Source: Metellina segmentata
Taxonomy: Eukaryota; Arthropoda; Arachnida; Araneae; Tetragnathidae
DNA length: 64,000 nt
Reading direction: 5' to 3'
Assembly (NCBI GenBank): GCA_947359465.1
Contig: OX375875.1
Coordinates: 59,707,981-59,771,980, forward strand
Below the pieces are notes generated by a model. That model saw nothing but the letters and a program-made list of their open reading frames with translations, had not been told where the DNA came from and searched no databases. Both the position numbers and the translations under genes were made by a program. Within the stretch, counting starts at the first letter, position 1. Every line of letters begins with the position of its first letter. This document shows positions 47,988 to 61,640 of this stretch, in pieces.

Positions 47988-50900
47988 CTAATAAAACAAT
48001 CACTAATTAAAAATACAAGAGTAATGCTATGTAAATGGAGAAAAGTAGCGACTAATTAAGGAGGGACCATGGGAAGAAAAATAGAGAAAAATACATTGAA
48101 ATAACTTTAACTGTAAGTCATATACTTATATATGAAGACAGTCTGCAAACTTAAACAGTTGGTGATTTTCACTTCATTTGCTCTGCATATTACCAGGTAG
48201 GGCAGTGGAAAAGACAGGTTTTCCATAATGTATTTATTTGCTTTATCGAATTACATTTGTGACTTCTTTCTTTCAATCATACATTCTTTTCGTTTTAATA
48301 TAAATAATTTTCTCCATGATATCATAAAATTACTAATCATATTTTTTGTTATAAAGACAGTTTTGGTTCATATATAATTGTTCCATTTCTTTGATTAATG
48401 TTTGTTAAACTGGGTTATTCGAAATTTTGTCAAAGATGGTAAAACAATTTGACTGATTTTTTAAATACACAGGAATATTGTTTAGTGCATCACATAAAAA
48501 TAAAAAGATTATTGTATGTATTCTAATTTAGTTTTAACTATTTTTTGAATGATATTCACAAATATTTATGTTTCTGCTATCATTCACAATGCATACACTT
48601 TTATTTATTTATGTTATTATTTTTTTTAGCTTTTTCTTAAATTTATTTCCTTAATCAATGTTTACATCTTTGTTATCTTTAATAATGTATTTATTTTGAA
48701 ATTCGTGTACCATCTTCATCGCTATTGTATTTTTCCTTTTCCAAATTTAAAGTAAATTTACGATCAGTTTATGATAAAATTGAAACATCTCTTGCAAAAA
48801 CAATTATTTCAAATGTCTACAATTCAAAGATTTTAGACTTAAAGGTTAAAAAAGTATTGAATTTTAAAAAACTGTATGACATTTTAATAAATTACAAATC
48901 TTTTTCTTCCAACGCAATAAAATTATTTTCTTTAAATAATTTATGCGGCTTCATGTCGTGTTTAATAACTGATTTTTATAGGCAAACATTCAGTTATAAA
49001 GAACTTTTTTTTAAAGATGAAGCTTTGTTTTAGGCAACATTACTTTCGCCATTCTTACTAGAGCGTAATATAATAGTTTCAGAATTAACCATTCATTCAT
49101 TAAACCCTTATTCAGTTAATAATTAGGAGGTTGATACTACCCAAAAGTGGATTGATTACATATAAAGAGAGAACAGGCGTCTTCCATTTTAATTGAGGAT
49201 TATTTATATGAATTTAACACTGCGTTATAACGTTTTTGCCAAGAATGAACCTTAAAATAGGCTATCAAAAAATAATATCCCAGAGAATTGCTCATCTATA
49301 TATATAATTCTCTTACGTGGCACACAAAAAAAGACGTTATTTGTTATCGTGTTTTGGAAACACTGTACGATTGTTTGTTTGCCACGAAACCATGCCCCTC
49401 AATTGAATTTATGGCGTTATCGGCCATTTTTAGTGCCAACAATTATAGTTCAACAAGACGCTTGTACTACAACTTTTGACAACAAACTCAATGTAAATGT
49501 ATATGGGTGGCTCGAGTGATGGGGAAATGTACACACAAACATGCTGGGTATTCAATTTCTAAAGCAGCGGTCACATTTCAAGTCAAAATTTGCTAAGTTT
49601 TCACGTGAATTCAAAATTGTTCGAGTTCTGATTCCAGAGGTATTGTATAAATTTTCTGTAATGCAACAAATTTATGTTTGAAAAATATTTTTTTGGAATA
49701 TCATATTTTGTAAACAATCTCTTCTGCTTGTACATTTAATAATTTAAAATACTGTTCTAATTGTAGAGTCTTGCTATGTTTCCAAAGCTTTTGGAACTAT
49801 TCTTTCATATATGTTAGTCAAAATATTAATATTAATCATGTACCATGGATAGATTTATTGAACTTGTGGTATTAATTTTCCTTGAACAAATATTCTCTAA
49901 CTTAAAGTGTTATTGAATTATTATGCTTGAATTGCTTAATGTTGTATTTAATTTAAAGTGTGTTTAACGAATTAGATTATTTCTTTAAGTATGAAGTGTT
50001 TAATATTTGAAAACTAGATAATATATATCCTGAAATTAACATGTTTATGTGTGAAATGTTAGTATTGTGTATTTACAAGGGAATTTTGACGAACCCCTAT
50101 GGTTCATGTGGGGGCAAGGATGTTGAAAATGGGAATGTACCACGTGGGTGTTGTTGAGAGTGGAGCTTCTTGCTGTCACTCTCGGCGAGACCACGTGATC
50201 GTTCGAAAAGTAATGTCATTCAAACAATTTCTTAGACTTCCCGAATGGCACAGCTTCGGGTGTGAGTTTTCTGATGAGCTCGCTTCTTGGTCTAGAAACT
50301 CGAATTTACGTATTTCAACGCAATATTACTATTTATTGTGTTGTTGTACCGTTTGTACTATTTGTTTGATGTCCCAAAATAAATCACAAAAAGACATTAT
50401 TGGACTCGATGATTGATTTCAGTACACATGTATTCATTGATGCGAGCGAAGCGATCAAGTTTCGTTCCGCGAACCAATGAAAATTGAGAAGTAATCCTCC
50501 AGGGGTACTCAAGCGTCAGCGAGCAGGGGGCGGGCCCCCCTAGTAAAGCTATAAAGCAATTGCAGTTTCATCCGTTCAGCGAGTACGTTCTGTTTAGACG
50601 TTTAGAATCCGAACCAAACCGGTAAAGGCAAACTCCAACATTGGGCACTGTGAATCTAAGACAATAACGCATTGGCATTCATGGACAATGCCACCAGTCT
50701 TAGTCTTAATATTCATGTATGGCTTTATTATTACTTACTTAGAGCCCAGCCATTCGGAGCATTGCCCTGTCCAACACTCCATACTATGTAAGCTTGTTGG
50801 TCGTTATTCTTCTTACTGTCCGCTTCAGCACCTTGTTCTACCTGAGGACTGGATGCAGGAGCTGCTGGAGTCTCTTTTTTCCAAAGTGGATATCCGCTGT

Positions 50901-53900
50901 TCGGTGTAGGACGGACAGACCACCCTTCTTGACTGTTACCACCTCGGCCAAATTTCCAGGCTATTTTCTTTTCTTCTGTTTTCTCCTTAGGCGGTTTACT
51001 TGGCTCCTGTAAATGAAGTCAATAAAAGTTTTTAAACAAAAAAGTCAAATAAATTTAAGACCGTTGGACTATTTTCTAGTATCCAGTTGGGTACATCTGT
51101 TTTATTTTGTGTTTATACATTTAATACCTTCTTTGTAAATATTTCTGTTTATTTGTATAAAAGAACTTCTACGAACTTCCACTTTCCTGTATTTCCGCCA
51201 ATGCTTTATGTCTAGTGGTACGATATCTTACGTTTGACTTTGTCTATATCATATCAAGGGAGAAGACACTACATTTTTGCTTTTGTTTCATATCTTTTTG
51301 TAGGATGTTGTGTGTCATATATTGTGTTTTATATATAAAATCCCTCCCGGGTACCTCCCACCCCTTGTCTGGCCTTAACCCTTTGTAGATAAGCTGGGTG
51401 AATTGGGTCGTAAACAAAATTTAGACGATATTTTCAAGCCGACTTCTAAAATTGTACTTGATGATAACGTATTCGTTTATGTTCCGTTTTATCTAAATTT
51501 CTGCATGGTAGGTATATCATACTGTTATAAACCAGTAGGAAGTGTGATTATTAGTTTTTCATTGCGATTATTCTATTTTCATTGTTCAATGCACTTTCCG
51601 TTGACAGCCCTTTGAAAATCCCGAGATTTACAAGGAGTCTATAACTGATCTTAACTTCAAACATATTTGTGGACTAAATGAACATATTCATTTTGGTTGA
51701 GAAAGAAATATAGGAAACATTTCAATAATCGAAAAGCCCAAGACTGGTGATAACCTATATTTGGAATGCTGCAAACAAGACTACAGAGTATTTTGTAACA
51801 GAAGCTCGTTCTCATTATTACAAATACATTTTTACATTAATTCATTTAGTTCCATTTCCGCTCGCTCATTTTTTATGTCAATTTATATAATCTCAGATTC
51901 TGGATAAAGTGTCTTAGAAAAGAGAAAAATAGTTTTAATAAAAACATCTTAGAAACAGGTATGTTTATTTTGTAATTTACGTAGACATATTTCCCTACTC
52001 TTTTAACGTCGGATTTACCTGAGCAGGAGCAGCTTCCTGATTTTCAGATGGCCTGTTCCTCGTAGACTCAAATCTGAAGGGTCTTCGTGGACCACTTGAT
52101 CTCACGGCATCGTTACTTGCTTGACCTTCTGTGGTTGCTTCGTAGTTTGCACTCTCTGTAGCAACTGTCGTGGTCGGAGCTGCCGAATCCGCAGCAGTTA
52201 AAGTTGTTCCACTTGGTTCTGTTGTGAGTAAAGGTAGCGGAGTTGTGGATTCTAGCGTAGTAGTCGTGCCTTCAGTTGTTAATGGGAAGTTGGTTGTAGT
52301 TGTAATAGGTGCGGTCGTTGTTGTTTGAGCAGAAGACTGGTAAAAAGTTATCACAAACAAAACCCATGGTAAGGATCGCCACTGCAAAAAAAAATGTTAT
52401 GGTAATAGAGTAATAGAACACTTGTTCTATATTTTATGAATTTCTGACGACTGTATATATAAAAAAGGATATGTGTATATATTCTCTATACTAATCTACA
52501 CCGTTTGACCAATCCACGCCAAATTTGGTACACTTATACGTTAGAACATTGCGGAAAATATAGACTATTTCTTTCCTGTGTTCAGACCAATCTGCAGCCA
52601 TGAAAATTTGGCACACAGGTTGTCCTAAAAGTGCCTCTCGATGCCCCAATTTTAAAATCTGAAGTTAGTTTTCTTCCAATAAATGTACATGGACAAGAAA
52701 ACACGTTCCACTGCATTTGTGTTTTTGAGTTAACACAGGGAAATATCGTAGACATATTATAGATGTCGCGGTAGGAATCAAGTTGTACAGGGTTTGTGTG
52801 TTTGAGTTAACACAGGGAAATGTCACGGTCATATTTGAAACCCGAGTAACGCCGGGTTGCTCAGCTAGTTTTTAATAAATAGTCCATATTGATGTATAGT
52901 TTTACAAGATTCAAATTAACTTAACAAGGGTTCAAGATTTGGTTGGTAAAAAGTGAATAATTTTTTGGCAGTAGAGTACTAGTTACTTAGGATATACTTT
53001 GCTTTTCGTCATGATATGAACTTGGAATTACCTGCGCTCTTATGTACAGAGAAAGGAAGATGTACAGAGAAAGGAAAGGAGAAAAATAAATATATCAACG
53101 ACTTTAAAGTTAAGTACTGTTAAAAATGTGAAGATTTGAGTTTCTTAGCTTTATATACCAGAATGTGGCGATCTTTATACTGGTGTCCACTAAGTTACAT
53201 TTCCTTTTTATGGATTAGATTTCTTTGAGAAACAAGCTCTGTGTGCAAATCGTAGGGAGTAGAAGACCCCTCGTTTTCTCAGAACTATGATTTTTGACTT
53301 GGTGTGCTTCACTTGTAAGCCAATGAATGTTCATGGTGGCAAACTCTTTAGTGACCATGAGCGCCCTAAAATAATTCTTCAATTCATTTTGGTCACCACA
53401 TTTGTTTTAACAAGTTAGATATTAATAAATTTGTTCGAATTAAATACTTTGTAACAGCGGCAAGTTTCTGTTATGGATTTTAGGATTCTTTATGTATTTA
53501 ATTTTACCTTCCTTTCATGAAATAAATATCTACAAACATATAAAACAGCACCTATATTTTTAAAATCGAATTCCGTAATAAAATTATTTAAATGTCCTTT
53601 TTCGATGTCTTGAATAAACACATGTTTCTGATCACATTTTACATACTATTATTTTGTAAAATCATCCCATTAATATGTATTGGAAATTAAATTTTCTTTT
53701 ACTTTTCTATCCATTCATTATAATTTTTTTATCGGTGTTAACTCATTGTATGAATAATGTGAGATACATGCATGCATGTTGAGTATAAAATTTGTTCTTT
53801 AAGTGAGCGTTAAAAGTTTCAAGCAACTTTAGAGACATTTTTTTAAACAACTACTTATTTTAAGTCGTCATAAAAAAATTACCAATCGACTATTACTTCT

Positions 53901-56900
53901 CAATCATTAAGTACTCATACCATGCTTCATCAAGAAGATGATGAATATTTTTAATTCGATACTGTCTGAGTTATGATAAATGTATCTTTATTGTTCTTCA
54001 TTCATTAAAGTTTTAATGTGACAGTTTATGTATCAATGTTTATAAAAAAAACAAATCTGCAGTCACACTTTTATGCGTGCGCCATATTAGTTAGAATTAT
54101 GTGACTTAAAAGTCTAATTTGTTTTCAGTATAAAAAAACTTAAATAACATTTATGTATTCAACGTTTAAAATTTTTTTTCGCCTGTCTATTTTTGGAAAC
54201 AAGTGACAAATTTGAGACTATTTTAATCAAAACAAATATTGTTTCCGTAACAAATATTTAAGGAAATGCTTGCATTTTTTATTTCATACAGTTCATACTC
54301 CAAACATAGAAACATCTGTGTGTGTTTTATTTTCCTTTCGCCAGTTTTTGTTCAGTTTACTACACTGTCAGTTTTATTTGATTTGTTAACCCTACCGTTT
54401 TCTCATCCGATACAGTATGATATCCACGCAAGCTTGAATTTCAAGATTAAGCGAATCCATTAAGTTACGTAGACACATCGCATCCAATATTTATAGTACA
54501 TAATAATATGATGCAGATTTGCAAGGACAAATACCCGAGAGGAACAATTTTTTTATCATGTAGTGAAGGTTTTTATATTGAAAGATTTTACATATCTTTA
54601 GTAACACTATTTTAAAAATAATAAAATATTGCAAAACCGTTTGTGTGATGAAAACCCACCCTCCCTACTTATGTTGTTCATTTATAGCAGCATATACGTG
54701 GCCAGCACGGCGTTGCTCGTGACAGTTCTTTTCGTGGGTTCAAGTGTGACTACTGCTCGTTTACGCTCGCCAACCCCCGGTGATTACTACGCATTTCCAT
54801 TTCGTTTGCTTCGCAAACGAACTCCACAGGCAACGCCGTGAGGATCTCGAAGCGACTATTATCAACAACGTAAATCAACACACGCTAGAATCGGAAAACT
54901 TGGCATGGTTCCAAAGGCATTAGAACGAACAACGCTTGTGACGTCAGCGGTCGAAAATCGCAAAATCCTCTCCTTCTCCAATGACGTCACATTCCGGAGA
55001 GAAGAACGAAAGGTGAAAAAAACTAATAAATTAAAAATGTTGTAGATTAAATCTTAAAATTTGGGCGCTACACAAAAATTTCAAAATATTAGGACTACTT
55101 GTGTACCAAATTTCATTATTTTAAATGCCATAGATTCGTCAGGACACAGCGTACAGGGACATACACAAACACTTCCTCTTATAATAGTAAATATTTAAGA
55201 GATGCAAAAAATGTAAAAATATTGAAACTTATTCCTGGAGTATTTGGGTGGATATTAGCAGTTTCACAAATACATGTCTAATTTAGGCTTGAAAAGTTCG
55301 TTTCGAGAGGTCTTCTCTCTCAAACTCTTGCATAACCTAACCTAAATGTATGTGGTGGATGGCTCCTGCGGCAAAACATATTTCCTGTAAGTATTCCGAA
55401 AATGACTTCACGGCTTGTTTCTCAAATACGATTTCAGTCCTTTGTTAATAGAAATTCCAGAGAATGAATTCCGAATTTATGTGTGATAAGTTGATTCGTC
55501 AATACAAATTAACTGTCAACGTAGCTAAAACAGCGATAAGCTACATTTTAAAGTATTTATGATTTGCATCAAGCGAGAGCATTTGGTAGCTGAAGTATAA
55601 TTTCGCTTTCCGTCTGGTTTCTTTGTTTACTCTTAAAATTCTTCTCACACATTGATACCTCTCTAAACAAAATAAACTAATTCACGTTATTTAACAAAAT
55701 ATATATTTTTTAAACTTGTTCTAGATTTCAATCGAAAATTTTCAATTAATACTAGTTACCATACTACGGCCGCAGTTTAAAATGTAATTAAATTTTTTTC
55801 TAGGACATTTTTGTATAACAGTCAACAACGATTTTCTCTTTGTGTCAATTCGCTGAGTAACACATTCCACCAAGTATAATAGCTTCTTATTCGCAATTCC
55901 GAATTGGATTTTATATTCACGTGATCATTCAGAAAGTGACATTGGTTTTCCAAATTGATTTTGGGCAGAAGCTTTAGAAATAAAGAATTGTTCTTTCCCA
56001 GGTTCCATCACGTGTTTCATAACTTGTGTTTCCTCGTTTTCCAAATAGTACGCCTGCCATCTTATGCCTACTTCCTGATATGAGCTAGCCATGCATTTCC
56101 TAAACATTACGAGGGTGAATAAACGATGATAAAATTAATCTACAGATTTCATTTATTTGTTTCCTCAAAATAAAAATCATAATAGACGTAACGGATGTAC
56201 ATTTTGAGGTTGTGTGTTGGGAGTAAAAGAAATTTTGCTACAAGGAACTGCAAATGGGCGAAATTCAATTGAATAATATATATCTGTTTTTGGACTTAGT
56301 AAAACTAACTGAAAGGCAAAATCAGAATGAAATTTTTTCTTTGTAAAAAAATGTCCATCCAATCATCCTTCAACAGAAATTCTTTTACGAGTTTAGTGGG
56401 TGGGTTTTTATTATTGAATTTTAATAGAACATTTATCAAACACTTTTAAACGAATGGAAACGTTATTAAACCTTTTTTTTTCACTGACACTGCTTGAAAG
56501 TAGCTTGGAGCTTTTAGTTCCGTTGTATTTATTTTAATGCTCCCCAATTTGATTAAATTATAGTTAGTGAATTAACTATTGATGTTTAGATAGTTTATTT
56601 GTTATAAACTCCAAAATCAAAACAAAAAGTATATTAAAAGGATAAATATGTTACAATAAGCAAAGTTGGAACTGGAAGACAGTATTGATTGAATCAAAGA
56701 AATTTTACCAGGCGTTAAAACTGCTACAAAGATGTCTTGAATAGATGGTATGTGATTTATACATGTATTGGATGATAATGTTATAAAGTCCAGCTTTAAA
56801 AAATGGACGCCTAAAATTGTAATTTATCAAATCAATGTTTAGTTGTTTATAGGTCTTATTTACGTATTACTGTGAAGAAAATGTCATACGGAGAAACATC

Positions 56901-59900
56901 TATAATGAAATGTTCTGGGGAGATGGCTTCAAATCCTTACAAGGGATAATGAAGCATTACAATTTTACTAACAAGAAAGCTTCTTTGAATACAGGCATTT
57001 CTACAAAACCTTTATCAATACGAATTTTTCAAATTATATTCTAAACTTTAAAAGGTGGTATAATTATGTTACTTTACACAAGTCAAGGAAAACATTTTTT
57101 TTTCACACATCGTCAACTGGTAAACAAACTTTAATCGGAATTGAATAGTATCATTTGTGTTTGAATTAACCTTTGAACGGTAAGGGATATACGATAATGT
57201 TACCTTAGATGCATTCAATTATCATTTATAATTGACTAGCCACTGCGTGGTCAGCAATTTGGCTTTGCCCGTGACAGTTCTTTTCGTGGGTTCAGGTATG
57301 ACCACTGCTCGCTAACCCCCGGGAATTAGTAGCCTATTAGATAACAGCCCTCACGGCGTTGTCCGTGGTGTTGGTTTGCTTTTCAAACCAAATGGGAATT
57401 CGTAGCCTATTGGAATGAATACCCTGCGAATTCCAATTTGGTTTGCTTCGCAAACTAAATTAAGAATATTATGAACTATGGTTTGCTTCGGAAATTGGAT
57501 AACATCCATAATGGAGTTGCCCGTGATGTTAGTTTGCTGGGCAAACCAAATGGGAATTCGTCGTGACGTCACAATCTTGCGAAAATATAAATATTTAATT
57601 GAAAAATTATTTATTAACAGAAAATCAAACGTATAAGGTATCTATCTGATTTTCTGTAGATTTCAAATTCGTTGAAATTTTTATTCTATCTTTAACGGTA
57701 TAGGAGCTATAGCTCCTATATATAATATATAATATATAGGATAAATAGCTCCAGTTAAGAGTTTATTTGTTTTTTAGCGTCTGCTGGAAAATCATTCCTC
57801 CGCGCAAAATGTAAACAAAAACGAAAATAATAAATTTAGAATCAATGATCTTCTATGCTGTTGCATTCAATAATAATTAAATTTCATTAAACTCATTTTA
57901 AAATGATTGAATTGATTAAATCTAGATTGAATTTTAAAATTCGCCGCGACCCAAAAATTGCAAAAAACTCCGACTACCTGTGTGCCAAATTTCATTTCTG
58001 TAAGTACCATAGATTCATCAGGACTTTGCGTGCAGGAAACAAACAAACAGACAGACAGACAAACACTTCCTTTTATAATATTAGAGATTAAGTGTCGATG
58101 TTTCGACTAAATTTGGGTAATGGTATAATGTTTGAATATCTTCACATTTAATAGATAGTGGTTTATAATAAATAGTAATTTAAAGGGAACTATAATACTT
58201 TAAAATTAAAAAGGAATTTCAGTTTGTTAGAGATACCTTTTATCAAACTTGTAAAATCCAATCTGCCGTTTATTAACTTAAATACGAAGAGGAAAAGTGG
58301 AAATCTGCTCATTAGAGAAATATTATTTATCTTAACCTAATTTTTATACCCCTGATTCTTTCTTATTGATAAAACTAATTGTATGTGCTTAAGATACGTA
58401 GATCTCTTAGATGCTTTGTATATTGCCAGACACAAGATATTTACTTGATTTTACTGAATTTTATTTTAGAGAGAAACATTTTTATGGTAGAATATTTTAT
58501 TTTGTAAGTATTGCCAATAGGAAGAAAGATGGGGGGGTAGGGGAATAAATTTTATTGATTGATATCAAAAGTTTTAATTTCTGTCTTAAAATTAAGAATT
58601 ACATTTTATGGGTGTAACATAAATTCTAAAAAAGTGCAACTATACATTTCTTCCCAAATTTTGAAATGTGTTTTTGAAGCCTTAACTAACAAAAATGCTA
58701 TTTGAACTTTGTGATCGACAGTAAATTAATATGAATGAAAAATGACTAAGAATTTGCAAAAGTTAATCATTTCTTATAACTTTCATAACACGAAAACGTT
58801 GTTTTTATTTTGTGATTATTTGTTCGGTGCAGTGTGATTAACTATTGCTTACTATTGCTTTACTTCTTGGATTGCGAAAAATAGATTTAAATACCTCATA
58901 GCTTGGGACAAAATAAAAGTAAACCATTCCGTTTCTGATATTTTGTATAAATCATTTACTGAAAACAAAAGGAAAAACTGGTTTTTATGAATTTGACAAA
59001 CTGAACCAGGAAGTTAAGTTCCAATAATATGTTAGAACGATAAAACACCGAACTTTGAACATTACCGAAATTCTCTATTCGAGAATAGGTGAGCTAATTA
59101 AAGATTGTATTGCAGCCATGTGAAAGGGGACACTGATCAATTTCAATTTTATTCTGTTTTGCTGTTGAAAAGCTTTCTTTTGATATTTCGACGATGAATC
59201 GGCAGCCTTGTTTAAAAATCTCCTGGAGAAAGGGAAAAACTAAAGTAGTACCAAAATTTCCTTCTGCCTAGTTTAACGTGCTACAGTTAGTTGTCTTTTA
59301 TGCTTCATATCATAGGCTTAGACAGAAATTCATCAACAGAAAAAAAAACTACAAATTATTAAGCCTTTTAATAGTGTTATGTATTTTTTAAGCAGATTGC
59401 AATACGACAATGTATTTTTATACACAAGAAAAAATAAGCATTTAACATATCCGAGAAAATTTCATGTTCCAATCCAACGATATGAATATAATATGAAATA
59501 TGATAATCTTTGATAATGTTTTATCCCTAGCGAATTTGATTCGACAGTCTACGGTCCTTGATTCGTCAGTCTACGGTAACTGGAGTGAAAGTAAACTGGA
59601 ACCTACGATCGCAATTAGATAATGAACCACTAAGGACATACGTGCACAGGGATATGAACCCAGAGTCTATTAAATTAAAGGCCGGAGTGCTAACCAGTCT
59701 GTTACCAGGTCAGAGCTTTTTTCTTTTATCAGTTGTTCTACTTTAAATAAAAAGCTTACGAGAACAAAAAAATATTCGAGATAAAGTTTTCGTAATTTTT
59801 AGGAGAAAAATTTTATGTCTAAATATCATAAATATAAGTTTAATTCATATGCAAAGAACTATCTTAGAACTATAAAATATTTAAACTTACCCTCATTTTC

Positions 59901-59938
59901 GTAGACATTCCTGTAACGATCATAGATCCCTGTCTCAT
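45262..59938 (-). CDS. Gene 3: secreted Gly/Trp/Asn/Pro-rich protein, complete, about 1134 aa (4 exons)
   Basis: Four exons in phase. Order of parts: a 16-codon (or 2-codon) first exon; signal peptide (WRSLPWVLFVITFYQSSAQ); a Thr-rich mucin-like stretch; an exon with a WKFGRGG segment and the AYIVWS motif; then a 908-codon exon. That exon starts acidic (DEWADDQSSDEEEGG), becomes G-G-W-[NQKT] repeats, holds the Trp module at about residues 460-495, continues as Gly/Trp/Asn/Gln/Pro repeats with basic RGRNNN-type patches, and ends with KQVIILDYTTAGKK about 60 residues before the stop. Paralogous to genes 1 and 2. No cytoplasmic GW-protein features are implied: the signal peptide argues for secretion. 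Confidence 0.85.
47182..47289 (-). other. 36-residue Trp module in gene 3
   Basis: Reads WKVVGDGGPDGW, then VEWKI, then EWKVTS. Aligns gap-free with the modules in genes 1 and 2. Confidence 0.9.
47988..50738 (-). other. Gene 3 intron 3
   Basis: 2.75 kb. Left part is AT-rich with a meaningless low-complexity plus-strand frame (48725-49033). The right part is mostly an R-family repeat. Confidence 0.65.
49293..50544 (-). repeat. Dispersed repeat family R, copy in gene 3 intron 3 (reverse)
   Basis: Reverse complement starts actaggggggcccgccccc, like 20800-22346, with gcttcgc mini-palindromes, and ends in ttatatatatag. Confidence 0.55.
50739..51006 (-). CDS. Gene 3 exon 3 (AYIVWS motif)
   Basis: Starts EPSKPPKEKTEEKK, then IAWKFGRGGN and GWSVRP, then QQAYIVWSVGQGN. 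It ends NGWAL at phase 1 on a GTAAGT donor. It has no long open frame of its own, so single-ORF searches miss it. Both splice sites and phases fit. Confidence 0.85.
51007..52018 (-). other. Gene 3 intron 2
   Basis: About 1 kb; nothing recognised. Confidence 0.6.
52019..52381 (-). CDS. Gene 3 exon 2 (signal peptide and Thr-rich region)
   Basis: A T-rich acceptor, then the signal core LPWVLFVITFYQSSAQ, then about 60 residues dominated by Thr with Pro and Ala. This is typical of O-glycosylated mucin-like segments. It ends Ala/Pro/Gln-rich at phase 0 (GTAAAT donor). Confidence 0.85.
52483..52869 (-). repeat. R-type dispersed repeat (reverse), about 100 bases from exon 2
   Basis: Reverse complement starts actagctgagcaacccggcg and ends gtatagaga. 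Contains a repeated gtttgagttaacacaggg block. Confidence 0.6.
54691..55190 (+). repeat. Dispersed repeat family R copy
   Basis: cacggcgttgctcgtgacag head with gcgaac mini-palindromes, ggcatggttccaaaggc, the gccatagattcgtcagga block and a caaacacttcc...aatagtaaat tail. Confidence 0.65.
55381..55700 (+). repeat. Second copy of the repeat at 6576-6960
   Basis: tttcctgtaagtattccgaa start and gcgagagcatttggtagctg later, colinear with the copy in gene 1 intron 2. Confidence 0.45.
57235..58089 (+). repeat. Dispersed repeat family R copy
   Basis: Starts actagccactgcgtgg. Holds tttggtttgcttcgcaaac palindromes and ends in acagacagacaaacacttcc...attagagat. Confidence 0.7.
59560..59735 (-). repeat. tRNA-like SINE head (reverse)
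   Basis: Minus strand carries tggtaacagactggttagcactcc (box A type, tggttagcactcc) and gggttcatatcc (box B). Next to the gene 3 promoter end of intron 1. Decayed. Confidence 0.45.
59891..59938 (-). CDS. Gene 3 exon 1 (start)
   Basis: Four in-frame ATGs (59938, 59923, 59908 and 59896) all lead to AGG and a GTAAGTTTA donor at phase 0. The longest form adds MRQGSMIVTGMSTK before M-R. The shortest is just M-R. A stop codon upstream closes the frame. Exon 2 has no ATG in its signal region, so an upstream exon is required and this one fits. Confidence 0.65.
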
Positions 59939-59969
59939 AGTGCACAAAAACTGTAATCAAGCACGTGGA

Positions 59970-59977
59970 AATATAAA
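59970..59977 (-). promoter_or_regulatory. Possible TATA element of gene 3
   Basis: TTATATTT on the minus strand about 25 bases before ttacagtt, an initiator-like site, and about 40 bases before the first ATG. Weak match. Confidence 0.3.
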
Positions 59978-60847
59978 GTCCATTCCAAGATAAAACGTTT
60001 GCGATGGAAGTGAAGCGAAGAGAAACAAAACCAGAAGAATCCGAAAGACTTATGTATCACAGGTCCCTTGCATCTTCTCTTCCCCGAGGGTAAGGAGTGT
60101 CTGATCGAGTGTCCGATACGATCGGCGATTTTTGTACCAGGTAAATGAGAGCAGGAGTTGTCAGGTGAAAGTAAATTTATGGCCAGCTCGTTGCGCGAGA
60201 TTTTTAACGATTTTCCGCCACTTCTCCCCGTTGTCCACTGGACAGACATTTTCGCGGACCATTGTCAACGGAATCGTGACTCCTGCAAATGGTGCAGAAG
60301 ACTTAGGTTCCACGGGTTCCCTTTTTTTTCACGGCTAAGGTTCTTACTGAGATCTTTTTATAGACCACATTTTTTTTGTAATTTAGTGGCCAAGTTGAGT
60401 GGGGAGTTTCGAATTTTCATGTCTTCTTTTAATTTTCTAAAGTGAGGTTTCATTGTGTTATCGGTAAAATCATCCTACTTAAGTGGCGCATTATACCTAC
60501 ATAAGCGTCCTTTGGGTCAATGTCACTTCGTGGATCCACTGGACATTCACTTTACGATGCACGTTCTAGTAATCTCGGAAAAATGTAGTTTGATTCGGGG
60601 ACAGCTTTTTTTCTTGTAGTCAGTACGAATAACAGTCGGAAATAGCAATTTTGTAATTATTAAAATGATTTTTATCGGTTATTCGTTGCTTTATCCTCTC
60701 AAAGAAACATTCTACGATTTAATAGATGTCGCACCATCTCGAGGAAAATGACAAATAAAAATGAAGATTTGTTCTTCAATTATCCATAAACTATAGATAC
60801 TGAAAAGTATAGCATTTTGCATACAGCAATAAATTATAAAATAATAA

Positions 60848-60848
<1 letters not shown>

Positions 60849-60910
<62 letters not shown>
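60849..60910. repeat. Compound (CT)n(TA)n microsatellite
   Basis: About 12 CT units followed by about 19 TA units. Confidence 0.95.
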
Positions 60911-60912
<2 letters not shown>

Positions 60913-61239
60913 TTTCAGGTGTACATACTTCTGAATAGTGAAATCATTTTGGTTTCGTTACTTTGAAGTAGTTCTTATTGACATCGCTTTAACAAAAATA
61001 TTTTACAACCTCTTATATCACTTAACTGATTTGACCTTTTTAATTTCTTGTATTTTCTTTAACGTTCCCAGTTATATCATCAGAAACGATATTGTTTTTT
61101 GTTAAACCTCTAAAAAGAATGTATGTAACAATTTTACTACAATTAGTTTTTTTTAAGTTGTATGCTTTTTTTAGAAGGCTCCTATATTTGTAATGACTTT
61201 AACACATACAATAAAATACCATAGGTGTCATTGTTGTTT

Positions 61240-61640
61240 CTCATGCCTACACTGGCAGACCAGAGGAGTGCCAGGCCCGTCGAAGACGGCAAGGCGGATG
61301 GGGTGGGGGTGCGCCTTCCATGTTACTGAGCCCCATTGTTGGGAGGAAGTCCAACTTTGCTCGACATACATGACACATCCGTTTTACAAAAAGGTCCCTT
61401 TCACACATCCATTCACTCACACCTATCGTAATTTAGATCCCAATCAGAGACCGATTACCCCCTGATCAGGTACACCCAGAGGTATTGATTTGGTATGGGA
61501 ACATGGGGGACTTTTTGACCACGACCTATTTAACGTGCCCCAGTCACCATTAGTGAACACGACGGTCTTTAACCAGGTCGAAGCGCCGATCTCGCAATCA
61601 TCAGAATTGCAGGCTCCGCCGAGGACAGAACCCAACACCC
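61240..61640 (-). repeat. GC-richer block, possible retroelement fragment
   Basis: About 400 bases with clearly higher GC than its surroundings and open frames on both strands but no family motif. Probably a fragment of a mobile element. Class unknown. Confidence 0.3.

Larger units (their letters stand above)
52382..59890 (-). other. Gene 3 intron 1
   Basis: 7.5 kb first intron carrying three R-family copies and one copy of the repeat also seen at 6576. No gene inside. Confidence 0.6.

Noticed and set aside
48725..49033. 102-codon plus-strand frame in gene 3 intron 3
   Set aside because: Low-complexity Lys/Phe/Leu sequence typical of AT-rich intron; no family motif.
55333..55348. Two CCTAA units (insect telomere-type TTAGG repeat)
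   Set aside because: Only two units; expected by chance.
59935..60249. 104-codon minus-strand frame upstream of gene 3
   Set aside because: It overlaps the proposed gene 3 leader in another frame, has no recognisable domain and no good splice link to a second exon.
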